Part shown: in pieces, positions 41,105 through 49,633 of the stretch
Layout of the letters: every line of letters starts with the position of its first letter
Position numbering within the stretch: position 1 is the first letter of the stretch
Virus record (IMG/VR): IMGVR_UViG_3300010396_000010
Coordinates: 1 to 64,000 of that record
DNA: 64,000 nucleotides
Reading direction: 5' to 3' (one strand)
Origin: a virus
Program-made: the position numbers and the translations under genes
Notes under the pieces: generated by a model
What the model saw: only the letters and a program-made list of their open reading frames with translations
Databases searched by the model: none
Told to the model about the DNA's origin: nothing

Positions 41105-42049
41105 CTACGCGATACAGGTGCCAAAGAGGTAGCCGCTCAGGGGGGCAACCGTCTTAATGACGTAGGTGATGCTGACCTCAACGTAGGTGCCTTTGCGTTC
41201 TTCGCTGCGATAGGTGCGCGTCGCAAAGCCCGTCGCGCCCGTTGTGCTATCGGGTGCCGCGAACATATAGGCCAGCGAAACACTTTTGAGGGTGGGCGTC
41301 GGGTTCAGGTACATCACAATCGCGTTCTTGCCCCAAATGGAGGCACCAGAGAAGGCGCGACCTTCGACGGCGCTATCGTAGACGGAACTCGGTTCAATGA
41401 CGCGCAAGCCCCGCACGATACCCGGCAAGCCGCTCTCATTCAAGCTCTTCGGGTCGGTGTACTTGATGAGATCCTTGATCTGCGGATGGTCCGCCAGCAC
41501 CAGGGACACATCGTAGGGCGAGACAAAGGTGTTGGCGCGTTTCATCACGCCGAAGCGCACGCCGACCTTGGCGGCTTTCAGGTTGGTGAGCGGCGTCGAG
41601 TTGGCGTAGTCACTCCACTGCGCCGTTCCCGCCAGCGCCGTGTTCTGCGTCAGGTTGGCGGTGTTGGTGACGTAGGTGGCGATCTCATATTCAATCGCGG
41701 CTTGGATGTTATCGGTGATCATCTGCGTGGCGTCGATCTGCTCGTTGAGGGGCGCGTCCTGCTCCATCTCGTTATCATCGAGGATCAGGTGGCGCTCGGT
41801 GCGCTCTTGGGCCATGAACGAGCTCGTGGTCAGCGTATAGTTGAAATCGTTCGCAAGGCCACTCGGCATGCGGCGCAGATCGCGGTAGCGGAAGTTTTCT
41901 TTCCCGTACACGAACCACACGTCGCTGCGCTTTTTGACGGGGACCATCGGCACGACCTGATTTCCCACGTACTCCTCGTTCAGGAACGCTTGGGAGAAAT
42001 TGGTCAATGCCTGGTCGATATGGATCTGTGTTGCCTGGGGTGACGGCAT
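41105..42049 (-). CDS. Major capsid protein
   Basis: A 314-residue protein. ALTNFSQAFLNEEYVGNQVVPMVPVKKRSDVWFVYGKENFR, then RMPSGLANDFNYTLTTSSFMAQERTERHLILDDNE, IEYEIATYVTN and a C-terminal YRSEERKGTYVEVSITYVIKTVAPLSGYLF match the layout of HK97-fold coat proteins. The order protease, decoration protein, coat supports it. AAAGGAGCG precedes the ATG, fitting strong translation. Confidence 0.85.
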   Translation of the reverse strand: MPSPQATQIHIDQALTNFSQAFLNEEYVGNQVVPMVPVKKRSDVWFVYGKENFRYRDLRRMPSGLANDFNYTLTTSSFMAQERTERHLILDDNEMEQDAPLNEQIDATQMITDNIQAAIEYEIATYVTNTANLTQNTALAGTAQWSDYANSTPLTNLKAAKVGVRFGVMKRANTFVSPYDVSLVLADHPQIKDLIKYTDPKSLNESGLPGIVRGLRVIEPSSVYDSAVEGRAFSGASIWGKNAIVMYLNPTPTLKSVSLAYMFAAPDSTTGATGFATRTYRSEERKGTYVEVSITYVIKTVAPLSGYLFGTCIA

Positions 42050-42067
42050 GGGTCACGCTCCTTTCCG

Positions 42068-42547
42068 TTAGTAGGACACGCCAGGGGTGAGGCGCACATA
42101 GACGATATCGCCATCCGCCGACGACTCGGTGACGGCAAAGCCCACGATGGGGAAGGGCTGCGATCCCGCCGCCGTTTGCGTGGAGGCTTGCACCGTATAG
42201 ACGGTAATAGCTGCGGAATAGCCCGCTGGGGTGATGCTGATGGTGGGACCGCACTTGACGGCGTTCCCGGCGTGGATCGTGCCTTTGGCGTAGCAGCGTG
42301 CAACGCCATATTCCTGCACGCCCATGACGGTGATGTTCGCCGCTTCGGCCTCACTGCTGGGTACCGAGGGGCCAGCATCCACCTCAGCGATGCCGACAAT
42401 GACATCCGCCGCTGTGCCAGCGGGATTGGTCACCATGTAGGGGTTGCCCGATCCTTTGAGGACCACCGGAGCGCCCTGGTAGGCGGTGACAGTAGTATCC
42501 CAATAGTAGCTATTGGGCGGCAGAGGGGTATAGTTGGATGCAGCCAT
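42068..42547 (-). CDS. Capsid decoration protein (DUF2190-like)
   Basis: A 159-residue beta-rich protein, VVLKGSGNPYMVTNPAGTAADVIVGIAEVDA, VQEYGVARCYAKGTIHAGNAVKCGPT, PIVGFAVTESSADGDIVYVRLTPG, similar to the DUF2190 / decoration proteins beside many phage coat genes. It overlaps the protease stop by one base. Confidence 0.7.
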   Translation of the reverse strand: MAASNYTPLPPNSYYWDTTVTAYQGAPVVLKGSGNPYMVTNPAGTAADVIVGIAEVDAGPSVPSSEAEAANITVMGVQEYGVARCYAKGTIHAGNAVKCGPTISITPAGYSAAITVYTVQASTQTAAGSQPFPIVGFAVTESSADGDIVYVRLTPGVSY

Positions 42548-43962
42548 TAGGCGCGTCCTCCTTTGAGTTCTTTTTCCGCCATCAACAGGGCGTCACGATG
42601 CGGCACTTTTTTTTCGCCCTTGATTTTCTCCGCCAGTTCCACCAACTGGACATCGTAGCGCACGCCATTGACGCTGCCCTGTTCGCCCGAAGTTGCGCCC
42701 GATCCGACTTCGCCCAGCGACACCGACTTGGGGCGGCTCGGAATCTCGCTCAACAGATATTCGCGGACAGGCTGTGCCATCGTTGGCACCTTTTTCTCGT
42801 AGTCTTCGCGCTGCGCCGGGGTAATGCGCCCGTCGCGGGTCGCCTTTTCCAGCATGTCGCTGAATTGCAACAGCAACCGTGTTTCGCGCTCGATGCCGAT
42901 CTGCTTCGTCGCCTCAGATAGTTGTGTTTCGAGGGCGGCACTCTTGGTTTCTGCGGCAGTCAATTTTTCACTCAGCTCGGTTTTTGCCACTTCCGCCGCC
43001 TCTGCCTTTTTGACGAGTTCGCTCAGTTGGGTTTGCATGGCTTCTTGTTTTGCCGCCATTTCGGCCAACTGCACTTCGGGGGTCTTGTCCGGCACGTTCG
43101 TACTCCTTGGGTCAGAATGGGGTTCGCTCATTGAGGATTTGCCGAGGTCACGCCAGGATTTCTCTTGAATATGGATGCCAAAGCGCCGCGCCGCGCTCTT
43201 GAGTCGCGCCCATGCCGCGTCGCGTTCGGTGTCCGAGACACCTTGCACCTGCATGAAGCGTCCCAACGCCGCTTTGACGTTGCCGGGGCGCGAGAGGATG
43301 ATTTTGCGCTGCGCGGTAAAGGCAAACGCCGAGGTCGGCATGCGATCCCGCACGCTTTGCGGGGTCGTATGCTCGTGTTCCGCCATCAGCAGCGCGGCGA
43401 TCTCGGCATCGGTGAAGGTTTGCCAGTCATCCATCCCCACAAAGTCGCTGAGCGCGGCTGGCAGGGCGTTGGGCTGGCTGTCGAGGGGTTCCACTTGCGG
43501 TTCCGCGCAGGAAATCGCTTGCATATCCTTGATGCGGGGGAAATTGGTCAAGGTGATGCCGCTCAGCACATTCTTATGGACCTGGCCGCTCTCCGGGTCT
43601 TCCCATTCGCGGTAGAGTTCCGCCGAAATGTACTTCCACGCGCCCTCATTGACTTCCCGTTCGCCGGAATCGGTGTATTTCGGTGTCGCGTAGATCGCTT
43701 CACCATCATCGGAGAGGGCAAGGTCTGTTGCCCATCCCGCAGCGCCATACTGCGGCAGGTGTTCGCGGGTAATAGGGGTGTCCTGACGCCGCACACGCGC
43801 CTTGTGGTTGGCGACGAACTCTTTCAAGTCGTCTTTGGTGACGACCAGTCGGCCAATGTCCTTGAAATTCCACGTGCCGGTGCGCAACACCTGCACTGGC
43901 TTTCCTGCTTCGCCCAGCGCAAAGGGCGCGACTAGCCCCCACCGCCCTTTGATATCGGGCAT
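42547..43962 (-). CDS. Mu-I-like prohead protease with scaffold domain
   Basis: A 471-residue protein. Residues ~1-160 are a Mu gpI-type protease: TWNFKDIGRLVVTKDDLKEFVANHKARVRRQDTPITREHLPQYGAAGWATDLAL, then YISAELYREWEDPESGQVHKNVLSGITLTNFPRI. About 190-270 hold an inserted helical piece (FTAQRKIILSRPGNVKAALGRFMQVQGV). Residues ~290-380 are a long coiled coil, as expected of a scaffold, with a C-terminal tail. It would shape the prohead and then cut the scaffold. Confidence 0.8.
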   Translation of the reverse strand: MPDIKGRWGLVAPFALGEAGKPVQVLRTGTWNFKDIGRLVVTKDDLKEFVANHKARVRRQDTPITREHLPQYGAAGWATDLALSDDGEAIYATPKYTDSGEREVNEGAWKYISAELYREWEDPESGQVHKNVLSGITLTNFPRIKDMQAISCAEPQVEPLDSQPNALPAALSDFVGMDDWQTFTDAEIAALLMAEHEHTTPQSVRDRMPTSAFAFTAQRKIILSRPGNVKAALGRFMQVQGVSDTERDAAWARLKSAARRFGIHIQEKSWRDLGKSSMSEPHSDPRSTNVPDKTPEVQLAEMAAKQEAMQTQLSELVKKAEAAEVAKTELSEKLTAAETKSAALETQLSEATKQIGIERETRLLLQFSDMLEKATRDGRITPAQREDYEKKVPTMAQPVREYLLSEIPSRPKSVSLGEVGSGATSGEQGSVNGVRYDVQLVELAEKIKGEKKVPHRDALLMAEKELKGGRA

Positions 43963-43971
43963 GGCATGCTC

Positions 43972-44289
43972 CTAAGATGAATAGTCAACCGGGGGATATG
44001 AAGCGTTCCACGTGGTCAATTGCTCAATACTCGTTTCATCGAGTTGATGCATGTGCCAGTCTTCATAGCGACGGTGATCGTCTTTATTGCAGTAGAGATG
44101 TGGCACCATGACGCCCGGATTGCGTTGACCAGGCCAGACAATCATGGCAGGGTGCATGGTTTCTTGGTCGCCATCGACAAAAACCGATGCTATTTGATGT
44201 CCGGTTCGGTCAATGCGATCAACCACGACCGTCATGTTTCCCACGTGTAGGGTAAACATTTCTTTTGTCAAGCGTTCAAAAAGAGTCAT
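43972..44289 (-). CDS. Hypothetical protein, 105 aa
   Basis: A His/Asp-rich protein (HLYCNKDDHRRYEDWHMHQLDETS) overlapping the portal gene by four bases (ATGA). Family unknown. The cluster of His and Cys might bind metal. Confidence 0.6.
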   Translation of the reverse strand: MTLFERLTKEMFTLHVGNMTVVVDRIDRTGHQIASVFVDGDQETMHPAMIVWPGQRNPGVMVPHLYCNKDDHRRYEDWHMHQLDETSIEQLTTWNASYPPVDYSS

Positions 44290-46001
44290 GATGCGCTCCG
44301 AATCTCATAGGGGCGTCGTTGACGCGCCGCTTTGTCCGATGGCCGCTCTGGGTGCCAGTTGAGAGCCGTGTTCTTCATGGCCTCAATTTCGCTCATGAAG
44401 GTCACATACGCCCGTTCGCGGTCCTTCTCACTCATATTGGCAACCGAATTGGCCCCCACTGCCGCGCCCCCCACGCTCTTGTTGCGCATCTTGGGACGGG
44501 GAGCGACCGCCCGTTGCACCTGACTGCCCTTGCCGCCACTGGCAGCACCCTTGGCCTTGGCGGATTGTGGCTGTTGGCTGTCATCCGGTGTGCTATTCGG
44601 CTTCGTGGTATTCAACAAGGTATCGTTAGCAGCCTGGGCGGTCGCTTCCAGGGCGTCCATTGCGACTTGCTGGTGATAGTCCTCGTCGCGCTCTGGTAGG
44701 TCCATGATGGCGCGTAGCACGTTCTCCGTGCGGGGGTCGGGACTGAGGAACCCGTACTGCGCGAAGGCGTTGAGCGCCATCGCCATGTTGTTCAATGCCC
44801 GTTGGCCGATGTCACCGTGCGCCAGGCGCGGCATCTTCGAGCGGTCCACGTTGGGGAAGTTATGTTCAAGCAACTGCATAGTCGCCTGTAAGTGAAACTC
44901 CGACGCCACGTAGTTTGCTTCGCCATTCAGGGCATCGAGGAACATTTGCGATTGCGCCTCGGATAACGCATACGAGCCGGTGGTGCCGCTACTGCGCGTC
45001 CCCAGGTTCACGAACTGCGCTAGGCCGCTCTTGATGATCTGTTCGTCGTGGTGTTCAATCGCCAACTGCAAGGCTTCCGCGTTAAACTTGCCGTCCAGAA
45101 AACCGATCTCGACCTCGTTGCCATCGAACGCCACATATGCCTGATCATCAATGCGCAGGTTGGTGAGCATGCTTTTCACGTACTCGATGGTCGCGGGAGC
45201 GACATCCATCAAATACCGTGCATACGGCACACCCACTGCTGCTCGTTCCAGACCGATCCCCTGAATTTTATAGAGGATATCCTTGATCAACCAATGCTTA
45301 TAGGTGGGACGTAAGAGGCTGATGCCGTCGAGGTTATCGCCCTCTTTGTTGTGACTGAACACTACCAACTTCGCAGCGGGGATATCCGTCATGTGGTAAT
45401 CGGGCGGAGCGAGCTGGGTCATGCTCGTAAAGCGGCGATGAATCACGCCACCGGGGCCACGCACCGGATCGAAGTTCCAGCGCCAGCGCGTGTTTTGGTA
45501 GCGATAGGCGAACTTGAACCAGCCCAGTTTGCCCTCCCACTCGCCCTCCATCCAGTCGAAGACCTTCTCAAACACCGAGAACCCAAAGGGCAGATAGTTG
45601 AATGCCTCTCGCGCAAAGCCATCAAATGTCTGATCGCCATAACTCCATAGGTTGTCATGCAGAAAGTCTGCCATGCGGATGCTAGCGGGTGAATCATCGA
45701 ATGGCTGGATATACCACTTACTCGACCGGAGCGGCATGCAGTACGAAGCAATGAGTGCTGCCACCGTCGCATCGGATCGGCGCATCTGGTCATAGACAAT
45801 CGGGGCTTGATAGGCGCTTAGTGCGGGAAGATACTCATCACTGATGATGCCAGAAAAGTTCTTGGTGCCAGAAACGCCACTCTCGGACAGCATTTGCGAG
45901 ATGGGTTTGCCGCCCACATCCTGGCGCGGCTTCGGCGTGGATGCCCGACTGGCTCGGCGCTTCGGCTTGGCCGGTGCCGCGTCGTCTATCGCTATTGCCA
46001 T
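44286..46001 (-). CDS. Portal protein (Mu gp29 / DUF935-like)
   Basis: A 571-residue protein. RSDATVAALIASYCMPLRSSKWYIQPFDDSP, FLHDNLWSYGDQTFDGFAREAFNYLPFGFSVFEKVFDW, and the FIRST-type block KLVVFSHNKEGDNLDGISLLRPTYKHWLIKDILYKIQGIGLERAAVGVPY are hallmarks of the DUF935 portal group. The C-terminal ~110 residues are disordered and basic. Its place between terminase and protease agrees. It forms the DNA gate of the head. Confidence 0.88.
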   Translation of the reverse strand: MAIAIDDAAPAKPKRRASRASTPKPRQDVGGKPISQMLSESGVSGTKNFSGIISDEYLPALSAYQAPIVYDQMRRSDATVAALIASYCMPLRSSKWYIQPFDDSPASIRMADFLHDNLWSYGDQTFDGFAREAFNYLPFGFSVFEKVFDWMEGEWEGKLGWFKFAYRYQNTRWRWNFDPVRGPGGVIHRRFTSMTQLAPPDYHMTDIPAAKLVVFSHNKEGDNLDGISLLRPTYKHWLIKDILYKIQGIGLERAAVGVPYARYLMDVAPATIEYVKSMLTNLRIDDQAYVAFDGNEVEIGFLDGKFNAEALQLAIEHHDEQIIKSGLAQFVNLGTRSSGTTGSYALSEAQSQMFLDALNGEANYVASEFHLQATMQLLEHNFPNVDRSKMPRLAHGDIGQRALNNMAMALNAFAQYGFLSPDPRTENVLRAIMDLPERDEDYHQQVAMDALEATAQAANDTLLNTTKPNSTPDDSQQPQSAKAKGAASGGKGSQVQRAVAPRPKMRNKSVGGAAVGANSVANMSEKDRERAYVTFMSEIEAMKNTALNWHPERPSDKAARQRRPYEIRSAS

Positions 46002-46003
46002 GC

Positions 46004-46240
46004 CTACACCTCATCCAGTTCGACCACGTGATGCTTGAAGGCGTAGACCATCAGCCCCACGCGGTTGCGCACGCCTACTTTGCTCAGCAGCACACCAATA
46101 TAATTCTTGACGGTTTTTCCGGCTAATCCCATATCTTTGCCGATCTCATCCTGGTTCTTCCCTTGCGCTAACCCCAGGATGATATGGATGTCCGTCGCGT
46201 TCAGCGCCTTTAATCGCTCACGACACTGCGCACAATGCAT
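46004..46240 (-). CDS. Stand-alone LuxR/GerE-type DNA-binding protein
   Basis: A 78-residue protein consisting of one GerE helix-turn-helix: LNATDIHIILGLAQGKNQDEIGKDMGLAGKTVKNYIGVLLSKVGVRNRVGLMVYAFKHH. An N-terminal CAQC might bind metal. There is no receiver or sensor domain. It lies between terminase and portal genes inside the late operon, so it would be made with the structural genes and could control them. The start is ATG at 46240 with an AGTGG-type site only. Confidence 0.85.
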   Translation of the reverse strand: MHCAQCRERLKALNATDIHIILGLAQGKNQDEIGKDMGLAGKTVKNYIGVLLSKVGVRNRVGLMVYAFKHHVVELDEV

Positions 46241-46253
46241 AGCGATCCACTTT

Positions 46254-47759
46254 CTACCAGTTCGCGGTGTGGAATACGCGGGTATCCTGATGGTCTTTCA
46301 CCAACGCTAGCCGTTTTTCCAGACTGAGGAACGCCGCGCGTCCCGCCATCGCCGTGATCGCGTCACCCACGCCGTCAGCCTGATCATCATGCCGACCATT
46401 GGGAATTTGAATCAGTTCGGTTTCATAGTCATAGATCCAGGGAGCGCCACGCCGATGGTAGACGGACTTTGCCCGATAGTGCGCCGCCGTTGTTGCCTGG
46501 CGACTCTCTTTATCCCCATGCCGCTCTAGTTCGATGATGGGCAGTCCTAACCGCCGCGCATACTGGATGAGGGTAAGCTGGTAGGCGACCTTCTCAATGC
46601 CCACCGCGTAAGGATGCCATCGCGTATATGCTGTGTTGATCTCGTCCGGTTGTTCAGGACCAGGGAGTTTCTTGCGAACGATATCCACCACGAAGAAGCG
46701 GCCTTGGTGTGAGGCCACCGTCGCAATGACGAAATAGTCCGCCTTGGTCTTGACACTTGCCGCAGGGTCCACCGCCTGAAACCAGCGACAGGCACGGAAA
46801 CTGACCGTCTCCTCAACGCCACTACTGTTCGTGAAGGTGATGCATTCGCGCTGCTCATCGACTTCGGCATACTGGAACCACTCCCGCTTGAAGGTGTTGC
46901 CTTCTTCGCTGCCGGGGTTGCCCTGGTAGAGACAGAGGAAATCAATGGGGTCCAGATCCTTCCGAATCTCGCGCAGCGCGTCAATGCCCCACACATCCGG
47001 CCAGTAGGATTCTTCGTTATCCGCCTCGCCCGTAATGGCGGGGAACGTCACGAGGTCAAATCCCATCTTTGCTAGTCGCGGCACCGCATCATCATAGTGC
47101 CAGCGGTTGCAGACAAAGATGATGCGCCCACCGGGTTTGAGGCGACTCTTGATCACGGTCATAAAACGCCGGATAAACCGCGCCCGCCACGTCGGACTCT
47201 CAATCTCGTTCGGGTCAAACGGGTCGTCCAGAATAATCAGGTCGGCGCGACGCCCAAGAGCGCCACCCATGAAGCCCATGCTGGAATACTGCGGGTCTTT
47301 CGCGCCCTGGTGACTCCACCCATCCTTGTCAACTATCGGCCATTTGCCGCTATGATCCCGCCACTTGAAGTACAAGCCCCGACTGGACCAGCCACGTTCT
47401 TTGTCCGGCATCACATCAGGAAAGATTTCCTCATGCCGCCCGTTTTGCTCATACACCTGCTGCAACGCCGTCAAGTAGGCGACAGCTTTATCATCGTTGG
47501 CGTGCAGGTGTAGCACAATCCAGTCAGGGTGATTGCCAATAATCCACGCTGGGGCGATCTCCGAGATCCACGTGCTTTTGCCGCTGCCGGGTGGACATAC
47601 CACCACCGATCCCTTATTCCACTCCCTTGGCGCGACGGCATTGATAATGCCCTGATGGTGTGGCGCTGGTCGCAGCCCACGTGTCAGGACGCCATAGATG
47701 GCAAGAGATTCCCTCCCCCGGAGGATTTCGAGGGGTTTGAGTGCAGTGGGATCATCCAT
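46254..47759 (-). CDS. terL: Terminase large subunit
   Basis: A 501-residue enzyme. Walker A CPPGSGKST (55-63), Walker B LIILDDP (174-180), the coupling motif CNRWHYDD (216-223), and a RuvC/RNase-H nuclease with AVDPAAS (Asp330), GIEKV (Glu388) and GRHDDQADG (454-462). It packages DNA and cuts it. I start at ATG 47759 because AGGTG precedes it; a GTG at 47768 is the alternative. The small subunit gene is three kilobases away, beyond an oppositely read cassette. Confidence 0.93.
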   Translation of the reverse strand: MDDPTALKPLEILRGRESLAIYGVLTRGLRPAPHHQGIINAVAPREWNKGSVVVCPPGSGKSTWISEIAPAWIIGNHPDWIVLHLHANDDKAVAYLTALQQVYEQNGRHEEIFPDVMPDKERGWSSRGLYFKWRDHSGKWPIVDKDGWSHQGAKDPQYSSMGFMGGALGRRADLIILDDPFDPNEIESPTWRARFIRRFMTVIKSRLKPGGRIIFVCNRWHYDDAVPRLAKMGFDLVTFPAITGEADNEESYWPDVWGIDALREIRKDLDPIDFLCLYQGNPGSEEGNTFKREWFQYAEVDEQRECITFTNSSGVEETVSFRACRWFQAVDPAASVKTKADYFVIATVASHQGRFFVVDIVRKKLPGPEQPDEINTAYTRWHPYAVGIEKVAYQLTLIQYARRLGLPIIELERHGDKESRQATTAAHYRAKSVYHRRGAPWIYDYETELIQIPNGRHDDQADGVGDAITAMAGRAAFLSLEKRLALVKDHQDTRVFHTANW

Positions 47760-47781
47760 GTATTTCACCTAATACTTGTCA

Positions 47782-47991
47782 TTAATCCCACATAGGCTTC
47801 GTCGCCACTTTCCCGCATTCCCAATCCGCAGTTCCCCAATCCAGATACGACATACCATGCACACCACTCTGTTGCAGCGTGTGCTTCACGGCATGCCGGA
47901 ACTGCTTATGAGCATGCCGCTTATGCCGTTTCCTGCTGCCGTTATGGCAGTGCTGACACGAACAGGACTTGTACTCCCGGAACTTGTTCAT
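47782..47991 (-). CDS. Small Cys/His-rich basic protein
   Basis: A 69-residue protein: CSCQHCHNGSRKRHKRHAHKQFRHAVKHTLQQSG, likely a zinc knuckle with a basic patch. Near the terminase gene it may touch DNA or RNA. Family unknown. Confidence 0.6.
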   Translation of the reverse strand: MNKFREYKSCSCQHCHNGSRKRHKRHAHKQFRHAVKHTLQQSGVHGMSYLDWGTADWECGKVATKPMWD

Positions 47992-47994
47992 TGC

Positions 47995-48213
47995 TTACGC
48001 CTCTTTCGGCGCTTCCCGCTTATTTGCTCGGATAATCAAGGTCTTTGGTAGTCCTCTCGCTGTCAATAGTTCGCGCAATTCATCATACGAAAACACTCTC
48101 GCCCCTTCGGGAATGGTGCATATCTCGCAGAGTGGCGATGGCATCATAAAACCACCACGGATATCATGTGCAACCATATCCGCAATCGCCTCTTGATATT
48201 CATCATTCGTCAT
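47995..48213 (-). CDS. Hypothetical protein, 72 aa
   Basis: YQEAIADMVAHDIRGGFMMPSPLCEICTIPEGARVFSYDELRELLTARGLPKTLIIR. One CEIC motif. Its start overlaps the stop of the Acb2-like gene (ATGA), with AGGAATGAG as ribosome site. Function unknown. Confidence 0.65.
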   Translation of the reverse strand: MTNDEYQEAIADMVAHDIRGGFMMPSPLCEICTIPEGARVFSYDELRELLTARGLPKTLIIRANKREAPKEA

Positions 48214-48512
48214 GGCTTCTCATTCCTGGCTATAGCCGCATTCGCCCACATGACCGCTTCTTCCAATGCTGTCAACGCCAAACTCCGCTCTCGTGACTCC
48301 GGGGCCAGTTCGAGAAAGAGTAGCGCCAACGCTTTCCCCGCATCCCGTAGTTGCCCATACCGCACCACCTGCGTTCCCTGTGGTGCATGATAGGTGAAGT
48401 TATGGATCACCCGATCCCGATTAACGGGCGTCACCTTTGACTTCTTGGCTGCCACTGGCTTTCCCTTTAGTTGTGTTGCAGGGATGAATAACTCTTTGTC
48501 GTCACTAGCCAT
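48210..48512 (-). CDS. Acb2/Tad1-like hairpin protein, candidate anti-CBASS sponge
   Basis: A 100-residue protein. HNFTYHAPQGTQVVRYGQLRDAGKALALLFLELAPESRERSLALTALEEAVMWANAAIARNE matches, as I recall it, the Acb2/Tad1 hairpin family: a conserved F-x-YH-x-P start, a first helix, and the SREKSLALTxLEEAxMWANAAIAR helix. Characterised members bind cyclic nucleotide signals and so stop CBASS or Thoeris defence. It has GAGGAA upstream and overlaps the next gene. Binding of any nucleotide here is inference; many relatives are untested. Confidence 0.68.
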   Translation of the reverse strand: MASDDKELFIPATQLKGKPVAAKKSKVTPVNRDRVIHNFTYHAPQGTQVVRYGQLRDAGKALALLFLELAPESRERSLALTALEEAVMWANAAIARNEKP

Positions 48513-48515
48513 TGC

Positions 48516-48851
48516 TTATTCCTCACCCATCATGGCACGAAACACGATCTCATATTGGCGCGTGAACTCTCGGTCCGCCTCGCGCATCACGTTATAGATC
48601 CGTCCTGCTTCTTCCCGCCAGTGCTGCTGCATCTGCCGCTCGGCCTCATCACCGAAATCATCATGCAATCCTGCTACGATGCGCTCTATTTCCCGTAGCG
48701 TCTCTTCACTTATCACTGCCTGCCCCTTCGTCTGCTCCAATGAAATTTCTTTGTAGAATTTAGCGCGGTGCTTAGCCTTATCCACCGCGCCCCTTGTGCA
48801 ATCATCGGCCCCTATGCAGTTACACAGCCGCCCCTCGGTGACACGTGACAC
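48516..48851 (-). CDS. Hypothetical protein at the start of the late operon
   Basis: A 111-residue protein starting with GTG. CNCIGADDC near the N-terminus, then charged helices (TLREIERIVAGLHDDFGDEAERQMQQHWREEAGRIYNVMREADREF). It is the first gene of the minus-strand run into terminase. Unknown function. Confidence 0.6.
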   Translation of the reverse strand: MSRVTEGRLCNCIGADDCTRGAVDKAKHRAKFYKEISLEQTKGQAVISEETLREIERIVAGLHDDFGDEAERQMQQHWREEAGRIYNVMREADREFTRQYEIVFRAMMGEE

Positions 48852-49026
48852 GGCGCATGCTGCGGCGAAGACATCTTATCAGCGATGGGCGACGGCACCA
48901 CATGACGGCGCTCACAGCGCGTCACGGCATGCACCTCGCAGGTATGGCGTCTATACGCGCATGCGCCTACGCACACACGGATATCGAACGGTAGGCGCAT
49001 AATGGATATGACTATTGGCAGTATAT

Positions 49027-49055
49027 TTGACATGGATACTCAGATGTGTGATACT
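49027..49055 (+). promoter_or_regulatory. Promoter of the small-gene cassette
   Basis: TTGACA (49027-49032), 17-base spacer, GATACT (49050-49055). The transcript would have a leader of about 340 bases. Confidence 0.65.
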
Positions 49056-49280
49056 GAATCAACAACTGAATACCACCTGATGAGCGAAGGGGACACGCGG
49101 GACCACGAACACCGTTACCAAGACTGGTCCATCTTGGTTACTTGAACAATTGAATCAGCAGAGACGTATTAGAGCGGACCTATCCGATCTTATGAGTAGC
49201 GTGCAGTGTGAATGCATGCCGAGATCTCAGAGTAGGGGGACGATCCTCAACCTGTGAGAGCCGGGACTCTGATATGCATA

Positions 49281-49352
49281 GCGGCAAGCAAAACCAGTGT
49301 TTGGTAGGACTCATAATCCTGCCTGTGCAGATGCGACTTCTGCGCTTGTCGC
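49281..49352 (+). tRNA. tRNA-like fold with CAT anticodon
   Basis: GCGGCAA pairs with TTGTCGC (one G-U) 72 bases apart. The anticodon arm TAGGA-CTCATAA-TCCTG has a canonical seven-base loop with CAT (Met). The T arm GCAGA-TGCGACT-TCTGC is fully paired. A D stem CAAA/TTTG can be drawn. Faults: one base instead of two before the D arm, two extra bases between T arm and acceptor, G at position 55 and no GG in the D loop. The acceptor can extend to nine pairs. It may be an odd tRNA or a tRNA-mimic leader. Confidence 0.42.
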
Positions 49353-49354
49353 CC

Positions 49355-49398
49355 GGCTCAGATGAGCCTATCACAAGAAAAGAAACGAGACAACGACC
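49355..49398 (+). promoter_or_regulatory. Hairpin-ATCACAAG-GAGAC module 1
   Basis: Hairpin GGCTC-AGAT-GAGCC (49355-49368), ATCACAAG at 49370-49377, GAGAC at 49387-49391, ATG at 49399. There is no AGGAG-type site. Confidence 0.75.
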
Positions 49399-49569
49399 AT
49401 GTCAAAGGAACAACTGCTCAAGATCATTGCTCATGCACAAGCACAAATCGATGAGATGGAAGCAGAGGAATCACTGTACGAGTATGAGTACCGCGAAGAG
49501 CGCGCTTTGGATATGCGTATGGAAGCATACGCCTATTATAGCGGACTCAATGACGACTACGATTATTAG
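49399..49569 (+). CDS. Small acidic protein, 56 aa
   Basis: Translation from ATG gives MSKEQLLKIIAHAQAQIDEM, then a Glu/Tyr-rich stretch (ESLYEYEYREERALDMRMEAYAYYSGL) and ends NDDYDY. It is a single acidic helix rich in tyrosine. Support comes from the leader module and the ordered codon use. Unknown function; acidity might mimic DNA or bind a basic partner, which is only a guess. Confidence 0.6.
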   Translation: MSKEQLLKIIAHAQAQIDEMEAEESLYEYEYREERALDMRMEAYAYYSGLNDDYDY

Positions 49570-49633
49570 GCCGAAACCTAGGGGACTATACATCCCTGAT
49601 GGTCTGCTGGTTATGCCAGCACTGAGGATGGCC

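Larger units (their letters stand above)
48852..49398. other. 547-base non-coding region with promoter and structured leader
   Basis: No credible gene on either strand. The first ~170 bases should hold the minus-strand late promoter, which I could not place with confidence. A plus promoter is at 49027. The ~340-base leader after it can form several stems, among them CCAAGA/TCTTGG (49117-49136), CAGAGT/ACTCTG (49228-49270) and the tRNA-like fold at 49281. Confidence 0.6.
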
